Origin: Micromonospora sp. H61
Lineage (GTDB): Bacteria; Actinomycetota; Actinomycetes; Mycobacteriales; Micromonosporaceae
Assembly (NCBI RefSeq): GCF_018070325.1
Contig: NZ_JAGPXY010000057.1
Location: 1 to 43,642 of the forward strand
Direction of reading: 5' to 3'
DNA: 43,642 bases
A program made the position numbers and the translations under genes. This document shows positions 15,955-23,784 of this stretch, in pieces (positions within the stretch are counted from its first letter, which is position 1; the number at the start of each line of letters is the position of its first letter). The notes under the pieces were generated by a model. It did not search any database. It saw only the letters and a list, made by a program, of their open reading frames with translations, and had not been told where the DNA came from.

Positions 15955-16434
15955 TCAGTCGCGCCGGACGAGGCCCGGGCCGGCGATGATGTCGATGTCG
16001 CCGTCGGCGATCTCATGGCCGGCGGCGCAGCGGAGCACCGCGCGGATCGGCTCGCCGCAGTCGTGGTGGGTGGCGACGACGGACGGGCCGGTGTCGGTGG
16101 CGGCCCAGGTGTCGCCCCAGTTGCGCAGTGCGGTGATGACGGGCAGGAGTTCGCGGCCCTTGCGGGTGAGTTGGTACTCGTGGCGGGTGCGCTGCCCGGG
16201 CTCCCGGTAGGGAATTCGTTCGAGCAGTTCGGCGGCGACCATCTCCTTGAGGCGGGCCGCCATGGCGGGCTCGCCGACGCCGACCCGGCGGACGAAGTCG
16301 TCGAAGCGGCGCGTGCCGAGCAGGGCCTCGCGCATGATCAGGACCGTTGACCTGCTGCCCACGATGTCCATCGCCCGGGCCACCGAGCAGTTTTCGCTCG
16401 TCCAGGAATCGCGATCGTCTCGTAGGTCCTCCAT
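15955..16434 (-). CDS. HxlR-family transcriptional regulator
   Basis: A 159-residue HxlR-type winged-helix regulator. It has the N-terminal Cys (NCSVARAMDIVG), the helix MREALLGTRRFDDFVRRVG, the recognition region GEPAMAARLKEMVAAELLER and the wing YREPGQRTRHEYQLTRKGREL. A C-terminal extension has three Cys/His residues (HHDCGEPIRAVLRCAAGH), perhaps a metal or redox site. I prefer ATG 16434; the in-frame ATG 16458 would place coding sequence across the operator at 16446-16473. It is divergent from a DHA2 efflux pump, so it likely represses the pump in response to an oxidant, quinone or drug. The N-terminal Cys would fit thiol sensing, which is inferred. Confidence 0.88.
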   Translation of the reverse strand: MEDLRDDRDSWTSENCSVARAMDIVGSRSTVLIMREALLGTRRFDDFVRRVGVGEPAMAARLKEMVAAELLERIPYREPGQRTRHEYQLTRKGRELLPVITALRNWGDTWAATDTGPSVVATHHDCGEPIRAVLRCAAGHEIADGDIDIIAGPGLVRRD

Positions 16435-16445
16435 GCCTCCAGCGT

Positions 16446-16473
16446 ACCTGACTTGCATGGAGGCTAGTCAGGT
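16446..16473. promoter_or_regulatory. HxlR operator, copy 1
   Basis: Perfect 8-bp inverted repeat ACCTGACT / AGTCAGGT with a 12-base spacer. As a CTGACTT/(A)AGTCAG half-site pair it has 7-10-7 spacing, the same as copy 2. It lies 12 bp upstream of the regulator's start codon. Confidence 0.65.
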
Positions 16474-16489
16474 GCTTCACTGGGTCGAG

Positions 16490-16513
16490 CTGACTTCAGC
16501 ATACGCAAGTCAG
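16490..16513. promoter_or_regulatory. HxlR operator, copy 2
   Basis: Perfect 7-bp inverted repeat CTGACTT / AAGTCAG with a 10-base spacer. Its centre is 42 bp from the centre of copy 1, four helical turns, and 24 bp before the GTG of the efflux gene. Confidence 0.65.
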
Positions 16514-16536
16514 ACCACCAGCCTGAAGGATCTTCA

Positions 16537-18114
16537 GTGACCACCAGCGCCACGGCCCCAACCCCACCCGGGAAGACCCCACCAGGACCGGCGGCACCCG
16601 GGTCGGCCGCCGTCGCCCGCTCATCCTTGCGCGGCTCCCGCGCGGTGACCCTGATCGCCATGTGCCTGGGCGCGATGATCACGTTCCTGCAGATCACCGC
16701 GACGGTATCCGCGTTGACCACGATCCAGCAGGACCTGCGGGTCGACCCCACCACTCTGGTCTGGATCCCCAGCGCCTACACCCTGATGGTGGCGAGCGCC
16801 GTGCTGTCCGCGGCCACCCTGGGCAGCCGCTACGGGCGTAAGCGCATGTTCGGCGCCGGGGTCGTCGCGATGATCGTCGGCGCAACCGTCGTGGCTGGCG
16901 CTCCGACCGTCGCATGGGTGATCGTCGGACAGTTGGTCGCGGGCCTCGGCGGAGCCCTGATCCTGCCGAACAGCCTGGCGATCCTCGGCGCGACCTTCAC
17001 CGATCCGCACCGACGGACCGAGGTCATCACCGCGTGGTCGGCGGCCTCCGGCATCGGCCTCGCGATCGGCCCGCTCATCGCCGGCACCCTGCTGCGGCAC
17101 TACCAGTGGCACAGCGTCTACCTGTCGACGATCGCGCTGGGTCTGGTCACCCTCGTCGTCGCCATCGTCGGGGTGGCCGAGTCCCGGCCGAGCGCCGCCC
17201 GACTCGACGTGCCCGGCCTGCTACTGGGCACCGTCGCCATCGCGGCCGCCGTCTACGCGCTGATCCAGGGCGGCAAGGTCGGCTACACCAACCCGGTGGT
17301 GTCGACGGCCTGGGTCGTCGCGGTCGTCGCACTTGTCGCGTTCGTGCTGGTCGAACTGCGGGCCAACGCGCCAATGCTCGACGTGCGGCTGTTCCGGTCC
17401 CGGTCGTTCAGCGCCGTCATGGTCGTCGGCGCGGTGTCGCTGTTCGGCTTCACCGGCGTGGCGATCCTGCTGGTCCTCTTCCACGAACGTGCCCAGGCGC
17501 TCAGCCCGCTGGACACCGGCTGGCGCATGTTGGTGCTCTTCGGCGCGTACGTGCTGGTCGCCTTCGGTGCCGGGCGCGCGATTCGTCGTACCGGATTCAA
17601 GGCGCCGTTGACCCTCGGCCTGGTCCTCGGTGCGGTGGCCAGCTTCGCGTTGGCCAACCAGGGGCCGACCACGTCGTTCGGTGACCGCTGGGCGCTGTTC
17701 GCATTGTTCGGCGCGGCCAGCGGTCTGGTGGTGGCCCCGGCGACGGCGGCGGCATTGGCCAGCGTCGCGCCCGCCCAGGCCGGCATGGCCTCCGGCGCGG
17801 TCAACGCCGCCCGACAGGTCGGCTCGGTGCTCGGCTCGTCAGTGCTCGGCACTCTCCTCACCACCACGATGGTGGCCGACCTGCCGGACCGGCTCGCCGC
17901 GCACCAGATCGGCGAACCCACCCGTACCGCCGTGCAGGCAGCGGTGGCCTCCGGCGCCAACGGCGGCCAACCGCTGCCCGACCCGGTCCGGGCGGCGATC
18001 GCCGAGGCGCTGACCTCCGGTGTCCAGGCGGGGTTGCGGGTCAACGGCGTCGTCTTCCTCGTCACCGCAGTGCTGGCGCTCACCCTGATCCGCAACCGGC
18101 CGCACCAGCACTAG
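16537..18114 (+). CDS. MFS multidrug efflux pump, DHA2 (EmrB/QacA) family
   Basis: A 525-residue drug:H+ antiporter with about 14 transmembrane helices, the length and layout of the DHA2 family. The loop motif GSRYGRKRMFGAG (motif A form) follows helix 2, and the helix 5 motif reads GIGLAIGPLIAG. The N terminus is a cytosolic Pro/Ala-rich tail. Start GTG 16537 is preceded by GAAGGA. A short inverted repeat CTGAAG/CTTCAG (16523-16537) overlaps this ribosome site and could mask it. It is divergent from the HxlR regulator with two operators between. Its stop abuts the stop of the opposing aldo/keto reductase with no base between. Substrate unknown. Confidence 0.92.
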   Translation: MTTSATAPTPPGKTPPGPAAPGSAAVARSSLRGSRAVTLIAMCLGAMITFLQITATVSALTTIQQDLRVDPTTLVWIPSAYTLMVASAVLSAATLGSRYGRKRMFGAGVVAMIVGATVVAGAPTVAWVIVGQLVAGLGGALILPNSLAILGATFTDPHRRTEVITAWSAASGIGLAIGPLIAGTLLRHYQWHSVYLSTIALGLVTLVVAIVGVAESRPSAARLDVPGLLLGTVAIAAAVYALIQGGKVGYTNPVVSTAWVVAVVALVAFVLVELRANAPMLDVRLFRSRSFSAVMVVGAVSLFGFTGVAILLVLFHERAQALSPLDTGWRMLVLFGAYVLVAFGAGRAIRRTGFKAPLTLGLVLGAVASFALANQGPTTSFGDRWALFALFGAASGLVVAPATAAALASVAPAQAGMASGAVNAARQVGSVLGSSVLGTLLTTTMVADLPDRLAAHQIGEPTRTAVQAAVASGANGGQPLPDPVRAAIAEALTSGVQAGLRVNGVVFLVTAVLALTLIRNRPHQH

Positions 18115-18981
18115 TCAGGAAGCCAACGCGTCCAACTCCTCGACGGCGTCGGTCGGCAGTTTCAGGTCGGCCGCCGCCATGTTCTCCCGCAGGTGCGCCA
18201 GGCTGGAGGTGCCGGGGATCAGCACTGTGGTGGGGGAGCGCTGGAGCAGCCAGGCGAGGGCTACCTGCTGCGGTGAGGCACCCAGTCGGGCGGCCACGCC
18301 GTCGAGCGTGTCGGACTGCAACGGCGTGAACCCGCCGAGCGGGAAGAACGACGCGAACGCGATGTTCTCCTCCGCGCACCGGTCGAGAAGGGCGTCGTCC
18401 TGCCGGTTCGCGAGGTTGTAGAGGTTCTGCACGGTGACCACCGGCGCGATGGCCTGCGCCTCGTCGAGCTGGTCGAGCGTCACGTTGCTGAGCCCGAGGT
18501 GCCGGATCAGGCCCTCCTGCCGCAGCTCCGCCAGGGCGGCGAACTGCGCACCGAGCGGCGCGTCGCCGGTGCCCTCGGCCATGCCTACCCGCAGGTTGAC
18601 CACGTCGAGCACGTCCAGGCCGAGGTGTTCCAGGTTCTCCCGTACCTGGGCCTTGAGGTCGTCCGGCTCCAGAGCCGGGATCCAGGAGCGGTCGGCGCCG
18701 CGGCGCGCGCCGACCTTGGTGACCAGGTGCAAACCCTGGGGGTACGGGTGGAGCGCCTCGCGGATCAGCTCGTTGACCACGACGGGTCCGTAGAAGTCGC
18801 TGGTGTCGATGTGGCGGACGCCCAGGTCGACGGCCTCGCGGAGCACGGCGAGCGCCTGCTCGCGGTCGCGGGGCGGGCCGAAGACACCCGGGCCGGCCAA
18901 CTGCATCGCCCCGTAGCCCATCCGGCTCAGGGTGAGGCCGTCAGCGGGGGTGAGGGCACCGCCGGGAAGGTTCTCGCTCAT
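18115..18981 (-). CDS. Aldo/keto reductase
   Basis: A 288-residue NADPH-dependent aldo/keto reductase with the catalytic set in order: Asp and Tyr in HIDTSDFYGP, Lys in LVTKVGA and a His in GLIRHLGLSN. The late cofactor motif is VLIPGTSSLAHLRENMAA. ATG 18981 is preferred because it has a GAGGA site five bases away and homology starts with NLPGGAL; an ATG at 19011 would add ten unrelated residues. It is divergent from an XRE/MmyB regulator 155 bp away, a pairing often seen for oxidoreductases controlled by that regulator class. Substrate unknown. Confidence 0.92.
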   Translation of the reverse strand: MSENLPGGALTPADGLTLSRMGYGAMQLAGPGVFGPPRDREQALAVLREAVDLGVRHIDTSDFYGPVVVNELIREALHPYPQGLHLVTKVGARRGADRSWIPALEPDDLKAQVRENLEHLGLDVLDVVNLRVGMAEGTGDAPLGAQFAALAELRQEGLIRHLGLSNVTLDQLDEAQAIAPVVTVQNLYNLANRQDDALLDRCAEENIAFASFFPLGGFTPLQSDTLDGVAARLGASPQQVALAWLLQRSPTTVLIPGTSSLAHLRENMAAADLKLPTDAVEELDALAS

Positions 18982-19136
18982 CTCATCCTCTGTCCGTTGT
19001 CGTCGTGACATCTGCGGCCGTTCGGAACCGGCCCTTCGACGACTGTCCGCCGGCAGCCGCCCAGGCGGCAGGGCGAGCTGTTCCTGGTAGTGACACAGCC
19101 AGTCACCGGGCCGCCCGGCGATCTACCGTCGGTGGC

Positions 19137-20018
19137 ATGGACGCAACGAACCCGCTCGGCGACTTCCTGCGCGCCCGCCGGGAGCAGACCCGGCCCGAGG
19201 ACGTCGGGCTCGGCCCGGGCGTGGGCCTGCGCCGGGTGCCGGGCCTGCGGCGTGAGGAGGTGGCGATGCTGGCCGGCATCAGCGCCGACTACTACCTCCG
19301 ATTGGAGCAGGGTCGCGAGCGGCACCCTTCGGTGCAGGTCCTCGATGCCCTCGCCGGGGTGCTGCGGCTGGATCCGGAGGCGACCGCGTACATGATCGGG
19401 TTGAGCCGTGCGCGGTCGCGCCGGGCGGCCCGACCGGCCGCCGAGCGGGTGCCGGCCAGCATCCTGCACCTGCTGCGGCAGCTCTCCATGCCGGCCTTCG
19501 TGCAGAATCGCTACCTCGACATCCTGGCGTCGAACCCGATGGCGAGGGCGTTGTCGCCGAATCTCGCCCCGGGCGCCAACCGACTCCTGGCGGTGTTCCT
19601 GGACGAGGCCGAGCGGGAGCTGTTCCGCGACTGGCGGCAGGCGATGCAGAGCGTCGTGGGGCAGATGCGTGCCGACTCGGGCGGGGCCACCGACGACCCA
19701 CGGTTGACGGCGCTGGTGGGCGAGTTGTCACTCAAGAGCGACTGCTTTCGGCAACTGTGGGCGCGCCACGAGGTGCGTCGGCGGGAGGGCATCGTCAGCC
19801 GGCTGCACCACCCCGAGGTGGGCGATCTCGACCTGTACTGCGACAAGCTCGCGGTGGCGGGCGCCGACGGGCAGCTGCTGGTGATCTACCACGCCGAGCC
19901 CGGTACGGAGTCCGCCCGCTCGTTGGCGCTGCTCGGCTCGATCGCCGCCAGCAGCGCCGACGACGTGCCGGACAGCCTCCGCCCCGGCGACCCGGCCCGC
20001 CTCCATCCGCTGGAGTGA
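19137..20018 (+). CDS. XRE-family regulator with MmyB-like ligand domain
   Basis: A 293-residue regulator. Residues about 5-75 form an XRE helix-turn-helix with the family-typical LGDFLRARREQTRPEDVGL, RRVPGLRREEVAMLAGIS and YYLRLEQGRERHPS. Residues about 105-280 form a MmyB-like ligand-binding domain, seen in QNRYLDILASNPMARALSP, LFRDWRQAM and LYCDKLAVAGADGQLLVIYHAEPGT. ATG 19137 fits homology. There is no ribosome site, and TACCGT ends seven bases before the ATG, so it may be leaderless. It is divergent from the aldo/keto reductase, which it probably controls. It converges on an HxlR gene with a five-base gap. Confidence 0.92.
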   Translation: MDATNPLGDFLRARREQTRPEDVGLGPGVGLRRVPGLRREEVAMLAGISADYYLRLEQGRERHPSVQVLDALAGVLRLDPEATAYMIGLSRARSRRAARPAAERVPASILHLLRQLSMPAFVQNRYLDILASNPMARALSPNLAPGANRLLAVFLDEAERELFRDWRQAMQSVVGQMRADSGGATDDPRLTALVGELSLKSDCFRQLWARHEVRRREGIVSRLHHPEVGDLDLYCDKLAVAGADGQLLVIYHAEPGTESARSLALLGSIAASSADDVPDSLRPGDPARLHPLE

Positions 20019-20023
20019 GCCGG

Positions 20024-20533
20024 TCAGGGCCGCTGCGGGGTAACCCGGGTGGGGATGTGCTCGTAGCGTTTGCGCATGGTCTCGCTGGCGGCCGGGCCGG
20101 CGGCGAACACGAAGTCGGCGTCGTCGAGCGGGCGACCGGTGCGGCGGTCCACGATCACCGGGTCGGCCTCCACCCCTGTGGTCCGGTCGACGAGGATCAT
20201 GCTGCGCTCGCTCGGCTCGAGGCGTGAGTTACCCCAGGCGGCGAGGGCGACGACGACGGGCCGCAGGCTGCGGCCGAGGTCGGTGAGGACGTACTCGTAA
20301 CGGTCGGGCCTGGTCTGGTAACGGCGACGTTCGAGCAACCCCTGACCGGTGAGGGTCTTCAGCCGGCTGGTCAGGATGCTGGACGAGACGCCCAGGTTGG
20401 CCTGGAACTGGTCGAACCGGGTGTAGCCGTCGAAGGCGTCGTGCAGGATCAACAGCGTCCACCACTCGCCCACGTGGCCGAGCGCGCTCGACAGCGGGCA
20501 TTCGCGGTCCTCCAAGCGGATCTTCCCGGCCAC
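20024..20533 (-). CDS. HxlR-family transcriptional regulator (second)
   Basis: A 169-residue HxlR winged-helix regulator. Landmarks are DRECPLSSALGHVGEWWTLLILHDAFDG (first part), RFDQFQANLGVSSSILTSRL as recognition region and RPDRYEYVLTDLGRSLRPV as wing. The conserved N-terminal Cys is present. Start GTG 20533. It is divergent from an SDR gene across 104 bp containing a strong inverted repeat. Likely represses that SDR/NTF2 operon; the signal is unknown but HxlR proteins often respond to reactive carbonyls or quinones. It is clearly distinct from the HxlR protein at 15,955. Confidence 0.9.
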   Translation of the reverse strand: MAGKIRLEDRECPLSSALGHVGEWWTLLILHDAFDGYTRFDQFQANLGVSSSILTSRLKTLTGQGLLERRRYQTRPDRYEYVLTDLGRSLRPVVVALAAWGNSRLEPSERSMILVDRTTGVEADPVIVDRRTGRPLDDADFVFAAGPAASETMRKRYEHIPTRVTPQRP

Positions 20534-20571
20534 AACTGTGCCCTCTCCCGAGTAGGTGCTAGTGTCGAAGT

Positions 20572-20598
20572 TAGTAGCTGCTGTTTCAGCAGTAACTA
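20572..20598. promoter_or_regulatory. HxlR operator in the HxlR/SDR divergent region
   Basis: Inverted repeat TAGTAGCTGCTG / CAGCAGTAACTA with a TTT centre; 10 of 12 positions pair. The right arm contains a TAACTAT stretch that could be the SDR -10 region, so binding would block transcription. Confidence 0.6.
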
Positions 20599-20637
20599 TA
20601 CGACTGCCGCTTCATGCTGCCCAGACAGGAGTAACAG

Positions 20638-21417
20638 ATGTCCCAGCGGGACTCACTGCACGGTCGCCGCGCGCTGGTGACCGGAGGTACGAAGGGGGCC
20701 GGCGCGGCGATCGCCGCCCGGCTGCGCGAGGTCGGGGCGGACGTGTGGGTCAGCGCCCGCAGTGAGCCGGCGGGGTACGAGTTCGCCGATCGGTTCATCG
20801 CCGCCGACACGTCGAGCGTCGACGGCGCGGGGACGGTGGCCGAACGCCTGCTCGCCGAGGGGGGCGCGGACATCGTCGTGCACGTCGTCGGTGGGTCGCA
20901 CGCTCCGTCCGGTGGTTTCGCCGCGCTCACCGAGCAGGCCTGGATGGACGAGCTGAACCTCAATCTCCTCGGCGCGGTACGCCTGGACCGGCGCCTCGTT
21001 CCGTCAATGATCGAAAAGCGCGCCGGCGCGATCGTGCATCTCACCTCGATTCAGCGGCGCAAGCCGATGTACCAGGCCACCCTGGGGTACGCGGCGGCCA
21101 AGGCGGCGCTGACCGCGTACAGCAAGGGTTTGGCCAACGAACTCGCTCCGTACGGCATCCGGGTGAACAGCGTGGCACCCGGCTTCATCCAGACCACCGC
21201 CGCCGACGCGCTCGTCGACCGCCTCGCCGTGGGGAGTGGTGTCGACCGCGACACCGCCCTGGGGCAGTTGATGGACTCGCTGGGTGGGATCCCGCTCGGC
21301 CGCCCGGCGCGGCCGGAGGAGGTCGCCGACCTGGTGGCCTTCCTGGTCTCCGAGCGTGCCTCGGCGATCGTCGGCGCCGAACACGTCATCGACGGCGGCA
21401 CCATCCCGACGGTCTGA
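20638..21417 (+). CDS. SDR-family oxidoreductase
   Basis: A 259-residue short-chain dehydrogenase. The cofactor motif is TGGTKGAG, Arg in SARSEP suggests NADPH, and active-site residues are Ser in LTSIQRRK and YAAAKAAL (Tyr/Lys). The C-terminal GAEHVIDGGT is standard. An AGGAG site lies seven bases before ATG 20638. It heads a short rightward unit with an NTF2-like protein and is divergent from an HxlR regulator. A role in detoxification of an electrophile is a guess from the regulator type. Confidence 0.9.
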   Translation: MSQRDSLHGRRALVTGGTKGAGAAIAARLREVGADVWVSARSEPAGYEFADRFIAADTSSVDGAGTVAERLLAEGGADIVVHVVGGSHAPSGGFAALTEQAWMDELNLNLLGAVRLDRRLVPSMIEKRAGAIVHLTSIQRRKPMYQATLGYAAAKAALTAYSKGLANELAPYGIRVNSVAPGFIQTTAADALVDRLAVGSGVDRDTALGQLMDSLGGIPLGRPARPEEVADLVAFLVSERASAIVGAEHVIDGGTIPTV

Positions 21418-21452
21418 CCTGATCTTCACAACGTCCAGGGAGAACGCCAACC

Positions 21453-21785
21453 ATGACCGCCACCCAGGCCGCACCGGCCATCATTCGCCGCTACTTCGAG
21501 CTCGCCGGCCAGCCCGACTCCGAGGACTACTTCGCCCTCTTCGCCGAGGACGCCGTGGTCGAGGACGAGTCGACCGAGCACCGGGGCGTCCAGGCCATCC
21601 GTGCGTGGCGTCGTGCCGTGCCGCTGGTGTCGTACGAGATCACCGACGTCGAGGTCGCTGCCACCGGCACCGTCGTGACCACGACGATCACCGGCGACTT
21701 CCCCGGCAGCCCGTTCGCCGGTCTCCGGTACCGCTTCGGTGACTACGACGACAATGCGATCCGGCTGCTGCGCATCGCACCCTGA
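21453..21785 (+). CDS. SnoaL/NTF2-like small protein
   Basis: A 110-residue protein with the NTF2/SnoaL-like pattern: an N-terminal helix pair IIRRYFELAGQPDSEDYFALF, an acidic strand AEDAVVEDEST, then EHRGVQAIRAWRR and C-terminal strands ending in YRFGDYDDNAIRLLRI. This fold serves in small-molecule enzymes (dehydratases, cyclases, isomerases) or ligand binding. It follows the SDR by 35 bp and has a GGGAGAA ribosome site. It may act with the SDR; no catalytic residues can be assigned. Confidence 0.82.
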   Translation: MTATQAAPAIIRRYFELAGQPDSEDYFALFAEDAVVEDESTEHRGVQAIRAWRRAVPLVSYEITDVEVAATGTVVTTTITGDFPGSPFAGLRYRFGDYDDNAIRLLRIAP

Positions 21786-21810
21786 CAAACCGAGCGACTT
21801 GACGACCCTT

Positions 21811-21834
21811 GTTTGTGAGTGCACACTTACAAAC
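21811..21834. promoter_or_regulatory. TetR operator 1 (autoregulatory)
   Basis: A 24-bp palindrome with arms GTTTGTGAGTG and CACTTACAAAC around CA, one mismatch. It ends directly before the TetR ATG and covers CACACT (21822-21827), a -10-like box 17 bp after TTGACG (21799-21804). Transcription would start at or near the ATG (leaderless). Confidence 0.8.
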
Positions 21835-22377
21835 ATGCGATCCACTGCCGAGGCCCGCCGGGTCACCGTCCTGAACACCGCCGTGTCGGTGTTCGCGCGC
21901 GCCGGCTTCCACGCCACCCCGGTCACCGCCGTGGCCGCCGCCGCCGGCATCTCCGAGGCGTACGTCTTCCGGCTCTTCTCCGGGAAGCTCGGCTTGTTCG
22001 TGGCGGCGGCCGGGGCGTGTTTCGACCGGATCGCCGACGCGATCGAGGCGGGTGCGGAGCGCGCCCGGGGTGACAGCCCGGAGGAGGTCCTCGACGCCAT
22101 GGGCGGTGCCTACGCGGAGTTGATCGCCGATCGCGACCTGCTGCTCTTCCAGGTGCAGGCGCAGGCCGTCACGGACATCCCGGAGGTCGCCGAGGCGGTG
22201 CGGGCCGGCTACCGGCGGGTCGCGACCTTCGTGCAGAGTCGGGCCCGGGCCAGCGACGCGCAGGTGCAGCAGTTCTTCGCGTACGGCCAGTTGTGCCACC
22301 TGATCGTGACCGCCGGCCTGGAGCAGGTCCCTGAGCCCTGGGCCCGAGCCCTGACCGCCGGCATTCGCCACCCCTGA
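21835..22377 (+). CDS. TetR-family transcriptional repressor
   Basis: A 180-residue TetR protein. The N-terminal DNA-binding domain is clear: TVLNTAVSVFARAGFHATPVT-region helices, then VAAAAGISEAYVFRLFSGKLGLF as the recognition unit. The C-terminal ligand domain has 'helices typical' length but no recognisable pocket signature. ATG 21835 starts immediately after a 24-bp palindrome, which serves as operator and promoter. A near-identical palindrome precedes the downstream oxidoreductase gene, so this repressor controls itself and that enzyme. A hairpin terminator (22390-22411) separates the two genes, so they are independently transcribed but co-regulated. Confidence 0.92.
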   Translation: MRSTAEARRVTVLNTAVSVFARAGFHATPVTAVAAAAGISEAYVFRLFSGKLGLFVAAAGACFDRIADAIEAGAERARGDSPEEVLDAMGGAYAELIADRDLLLFQVQAQAVTDIPEVAEAVRAGYRRVATFVQSRARASDAQVQQFFAYGQLCHLIVTAGLEQVPEPWARALTAGIRHP

Positions 22378-22389
22378 CCGACCCCGACG

Positions 22390-22411
22390 TTGGGCCGCTA
22401 CGGCGGCCCAA
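22390..22411 (+). terminator. Intrinsic terminator after the TetR gene
   Basis: Perfect 9-bp stem TTGGGCCGC / GCGGCCCAA with loop TACG, followed by TCTTTT. It lies 12 bp after the TetR stop. Confidence 0.85.
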
Positions 22412-22427
22412 TCTTTTGGTCCAACAA

Positions 22428-22451
22428 GTGTGTGAGTGCACACTTACAAAC
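22428..22451. promoter_or_regulatory. TetR operator 2, at the oxidoreductase promoter
   Basis: Identical to operator 1 at 23 of 24 positions (third base G instead of T). It covers a CACACT -10 box (22439-22444) placed 17 bp after TTGGTC (22416-22421). The -10 sits at the same offset inside the palindrome as in operator 1. Confidence 0.8.
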
Positions 22452-22465
22452 AAGGGAGAACCTCG

Positions 22466-23497
22466 ATGACCACCGAAACGACGATCACCGAAGTGGTACT
22501 GCCCGGCGTGGTCGAGCCCGACGGCCTCCTGCTGCACCGGCGCGCGATGCCCGTGCCCGCCCGGGGGCAGGCGCTCGTCGAGGTCGAGGCCACCGGCATC
22601 TCGTTCGCCGAGCAGCAGATGCGCCTCGCCCTCTACCCCGGCCAGCCGAAGTTCCCGTTCGTGCCCGGCTACGACCTCGTCGGCACCGTCCGGGAGGTCG
22701 GTCCCGGCGGCGACGACGCACTGGTCGGCACCAGGGTGGCGGCGGTCACCAAGACCGGTGCCTGGGCCACGCACGCGCTTGTCGACATCGATGCCCTGGC
22801 CCCGGTGCCCGTGGGTCTGGACCCTGCCGCGGCCGAGACCGTCGTCGTCAACGGGGTGACCGCCTGGCAGATGCTGCGGGACGCCGACCTGACGGCCGGA
22901 CAGACCATCCTCGTGCACGGCGCGAACGGCGGCGTCGGGAGCGTGCTCGTCCAACTCGGCCGACACCTCGGCCTGCGAGTCATCGGCACCGCCGCCGAGC
23001 GGCACCACGCCGGGCTGCGCGCACTCGGCGTCGAACCGCTCGACTACCGCGACCCGGACATGGCCGCGCGGGTCCGCGAGCTGTCGCCGGGTGGCGTCGA
23101 CGCCGTCTTCGACCCGGTGGCCGGCCCGGGCGTACGCACCTCGTACGCCCTGCTCGCCCCCGGCGGCAAGCTGGTCGTCTACGGCAATGCCGCCGCCGTC
23201 GGCACCGGGCAGTCGGTCGTGTGGGTCTTCGTGAAGCTGCTGACCCGCCTCTACACCTGGAACGCGCTGCCCAACGGCCACCGGGCCGGCTTCTACAACT
23301 TCTGGGCCGGCCAGCTCACCCGGCGCGCCGCGTTCCGCCGTCGCCTGCGCACCGATCTCGGCATCGTGTTCGACCTGCTGCGGCAGGGAGTGATCGTGCC
23401 GCAGATCGCCGCCCGCTATCCGCTCAGCGAGGTCTCCGCGGCACTGGTGTTCGCCGAGAACCGCACCCGGGCCGGCAAGGTGGTGCTGGAGCCCTGA
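22466..23497 (+). CDS. Zinc-free MDR/quinone-oxidoreductase-family dehydrogenase
   Basis: A 343-residue medium-chain dehydrogenase/reductase. The N-terminal GroES-like part shows PVPARGQALVEVEATGISF and FPFVPGYDLVGTV. The Rossmann motif is HGANGGVGSVLVQLGRHLG. Zinc ligands of alcohol dehydrogenases are absent, as in NADPH:quinone reductases. ATG 22466 follows AGGGAGAA. It is controlled by the TetR operator at 22428-22451. A role in reducing quinones or enones that the TetR protein senses is likely by analogy with such pairs. The substrate is not readable from sequence. Confidence 0.9.
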   Translation: MTTETTITEVVLPGVVEPDGLLLHRRAMPVPARGQALVEVEATGISFAEQQMRLALYPGQPKFPFVPGYDLVGTVREVGPGGDDALVGTRVAAVTKTGAWATHALVDIDALAPVPVGLDPAAAETVVVNGVTAWQMLRDADLTAGQTILVHGANGGVGSVLVQLGRHLGLRVIGTAAERHHAGLRALGVEPLDYRDPDMAARVRELSPGGVDAVFDPVAGPGVRTSYALLAPGGKLVVYGNAAAVGTGQSVVWVFVKLLTRLYTWNALPNGHRAGFYNFWAGQLTRRAAFRRRLRTDLGIVFDLLRQGVIVPQIAARYPLSEVSAALVFAENRTRAGKVVLEP

Positions 23498-23500
23498 CCT

Positions 23501-23519
23501 CCGGCCCGTCCAGGGCTGG
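23501..23519 (+). terminator. Hairpin after the quinone oxidoreductase gene
   Basis: Seven-base stem CCGGCCC / GGGCTGG (one G-T pair) with loop GTCCA, four bases after the stop codon. No U tract. The following 23,520-23,700 contains no gene I can support. Confidence 0.5.
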
Positions 23520-23712
23520 TGCGGCGGACCGCCGCGAGGGCGTACGGTGAACATGTCGCCCGGGACCCCGGTGGCCGCCAGACGCCGTCGCCACCAGCCC
23601 GCCAGGGGCGTTACCGCTCATCTTCTCCATCGCCGCGACGTACCGGTCGTGTCGGCTGATCGCAGACCGCGTCCCGACCGACCGGCGCCGCGTCGTCGGT
23701 GTCCGGCGGTCG

Positions 23713-23738
23713 GTTGCCCGACGCGCGCACCTGGGTAC
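23713..23738 (+). promoter_or_regulatory. Possible SigB/SigF-type promoter of the glycan operon
   Basis: GTTG (23713-23716), a 16-bp spacer and GGGTAC (23733-23738) resemble the GTTT-N(14-16)-GGGTAT promoters of actinobacterial SigB/SigF sigma factors. It lies 47 bp before the first gene of the operon. A gene for such a sigma factor is at 31,138. Two mismatches make this tentative. Confidence 0.35.
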
Positions 23739-23784
23739 ACCCTCCGTGCGAATTGTTCCGAACGCCTTAACTAGGGAGTACCAG

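Noticed and set aside
16523..16537. CTGAAG/CTTCAG inverted repeat over the efflux gene's ribosome site as a riboswitch-like element.
   Set aside because: Only six base pairs with a three-base loop; too weak to call more than a possible translational damper.
23547..23774. A 75-codon plus-strand open frame before the small gene.
   Set aside because: Arg/Pro-rich without ribosome site or recognisable pattern; the region looks non-coding.
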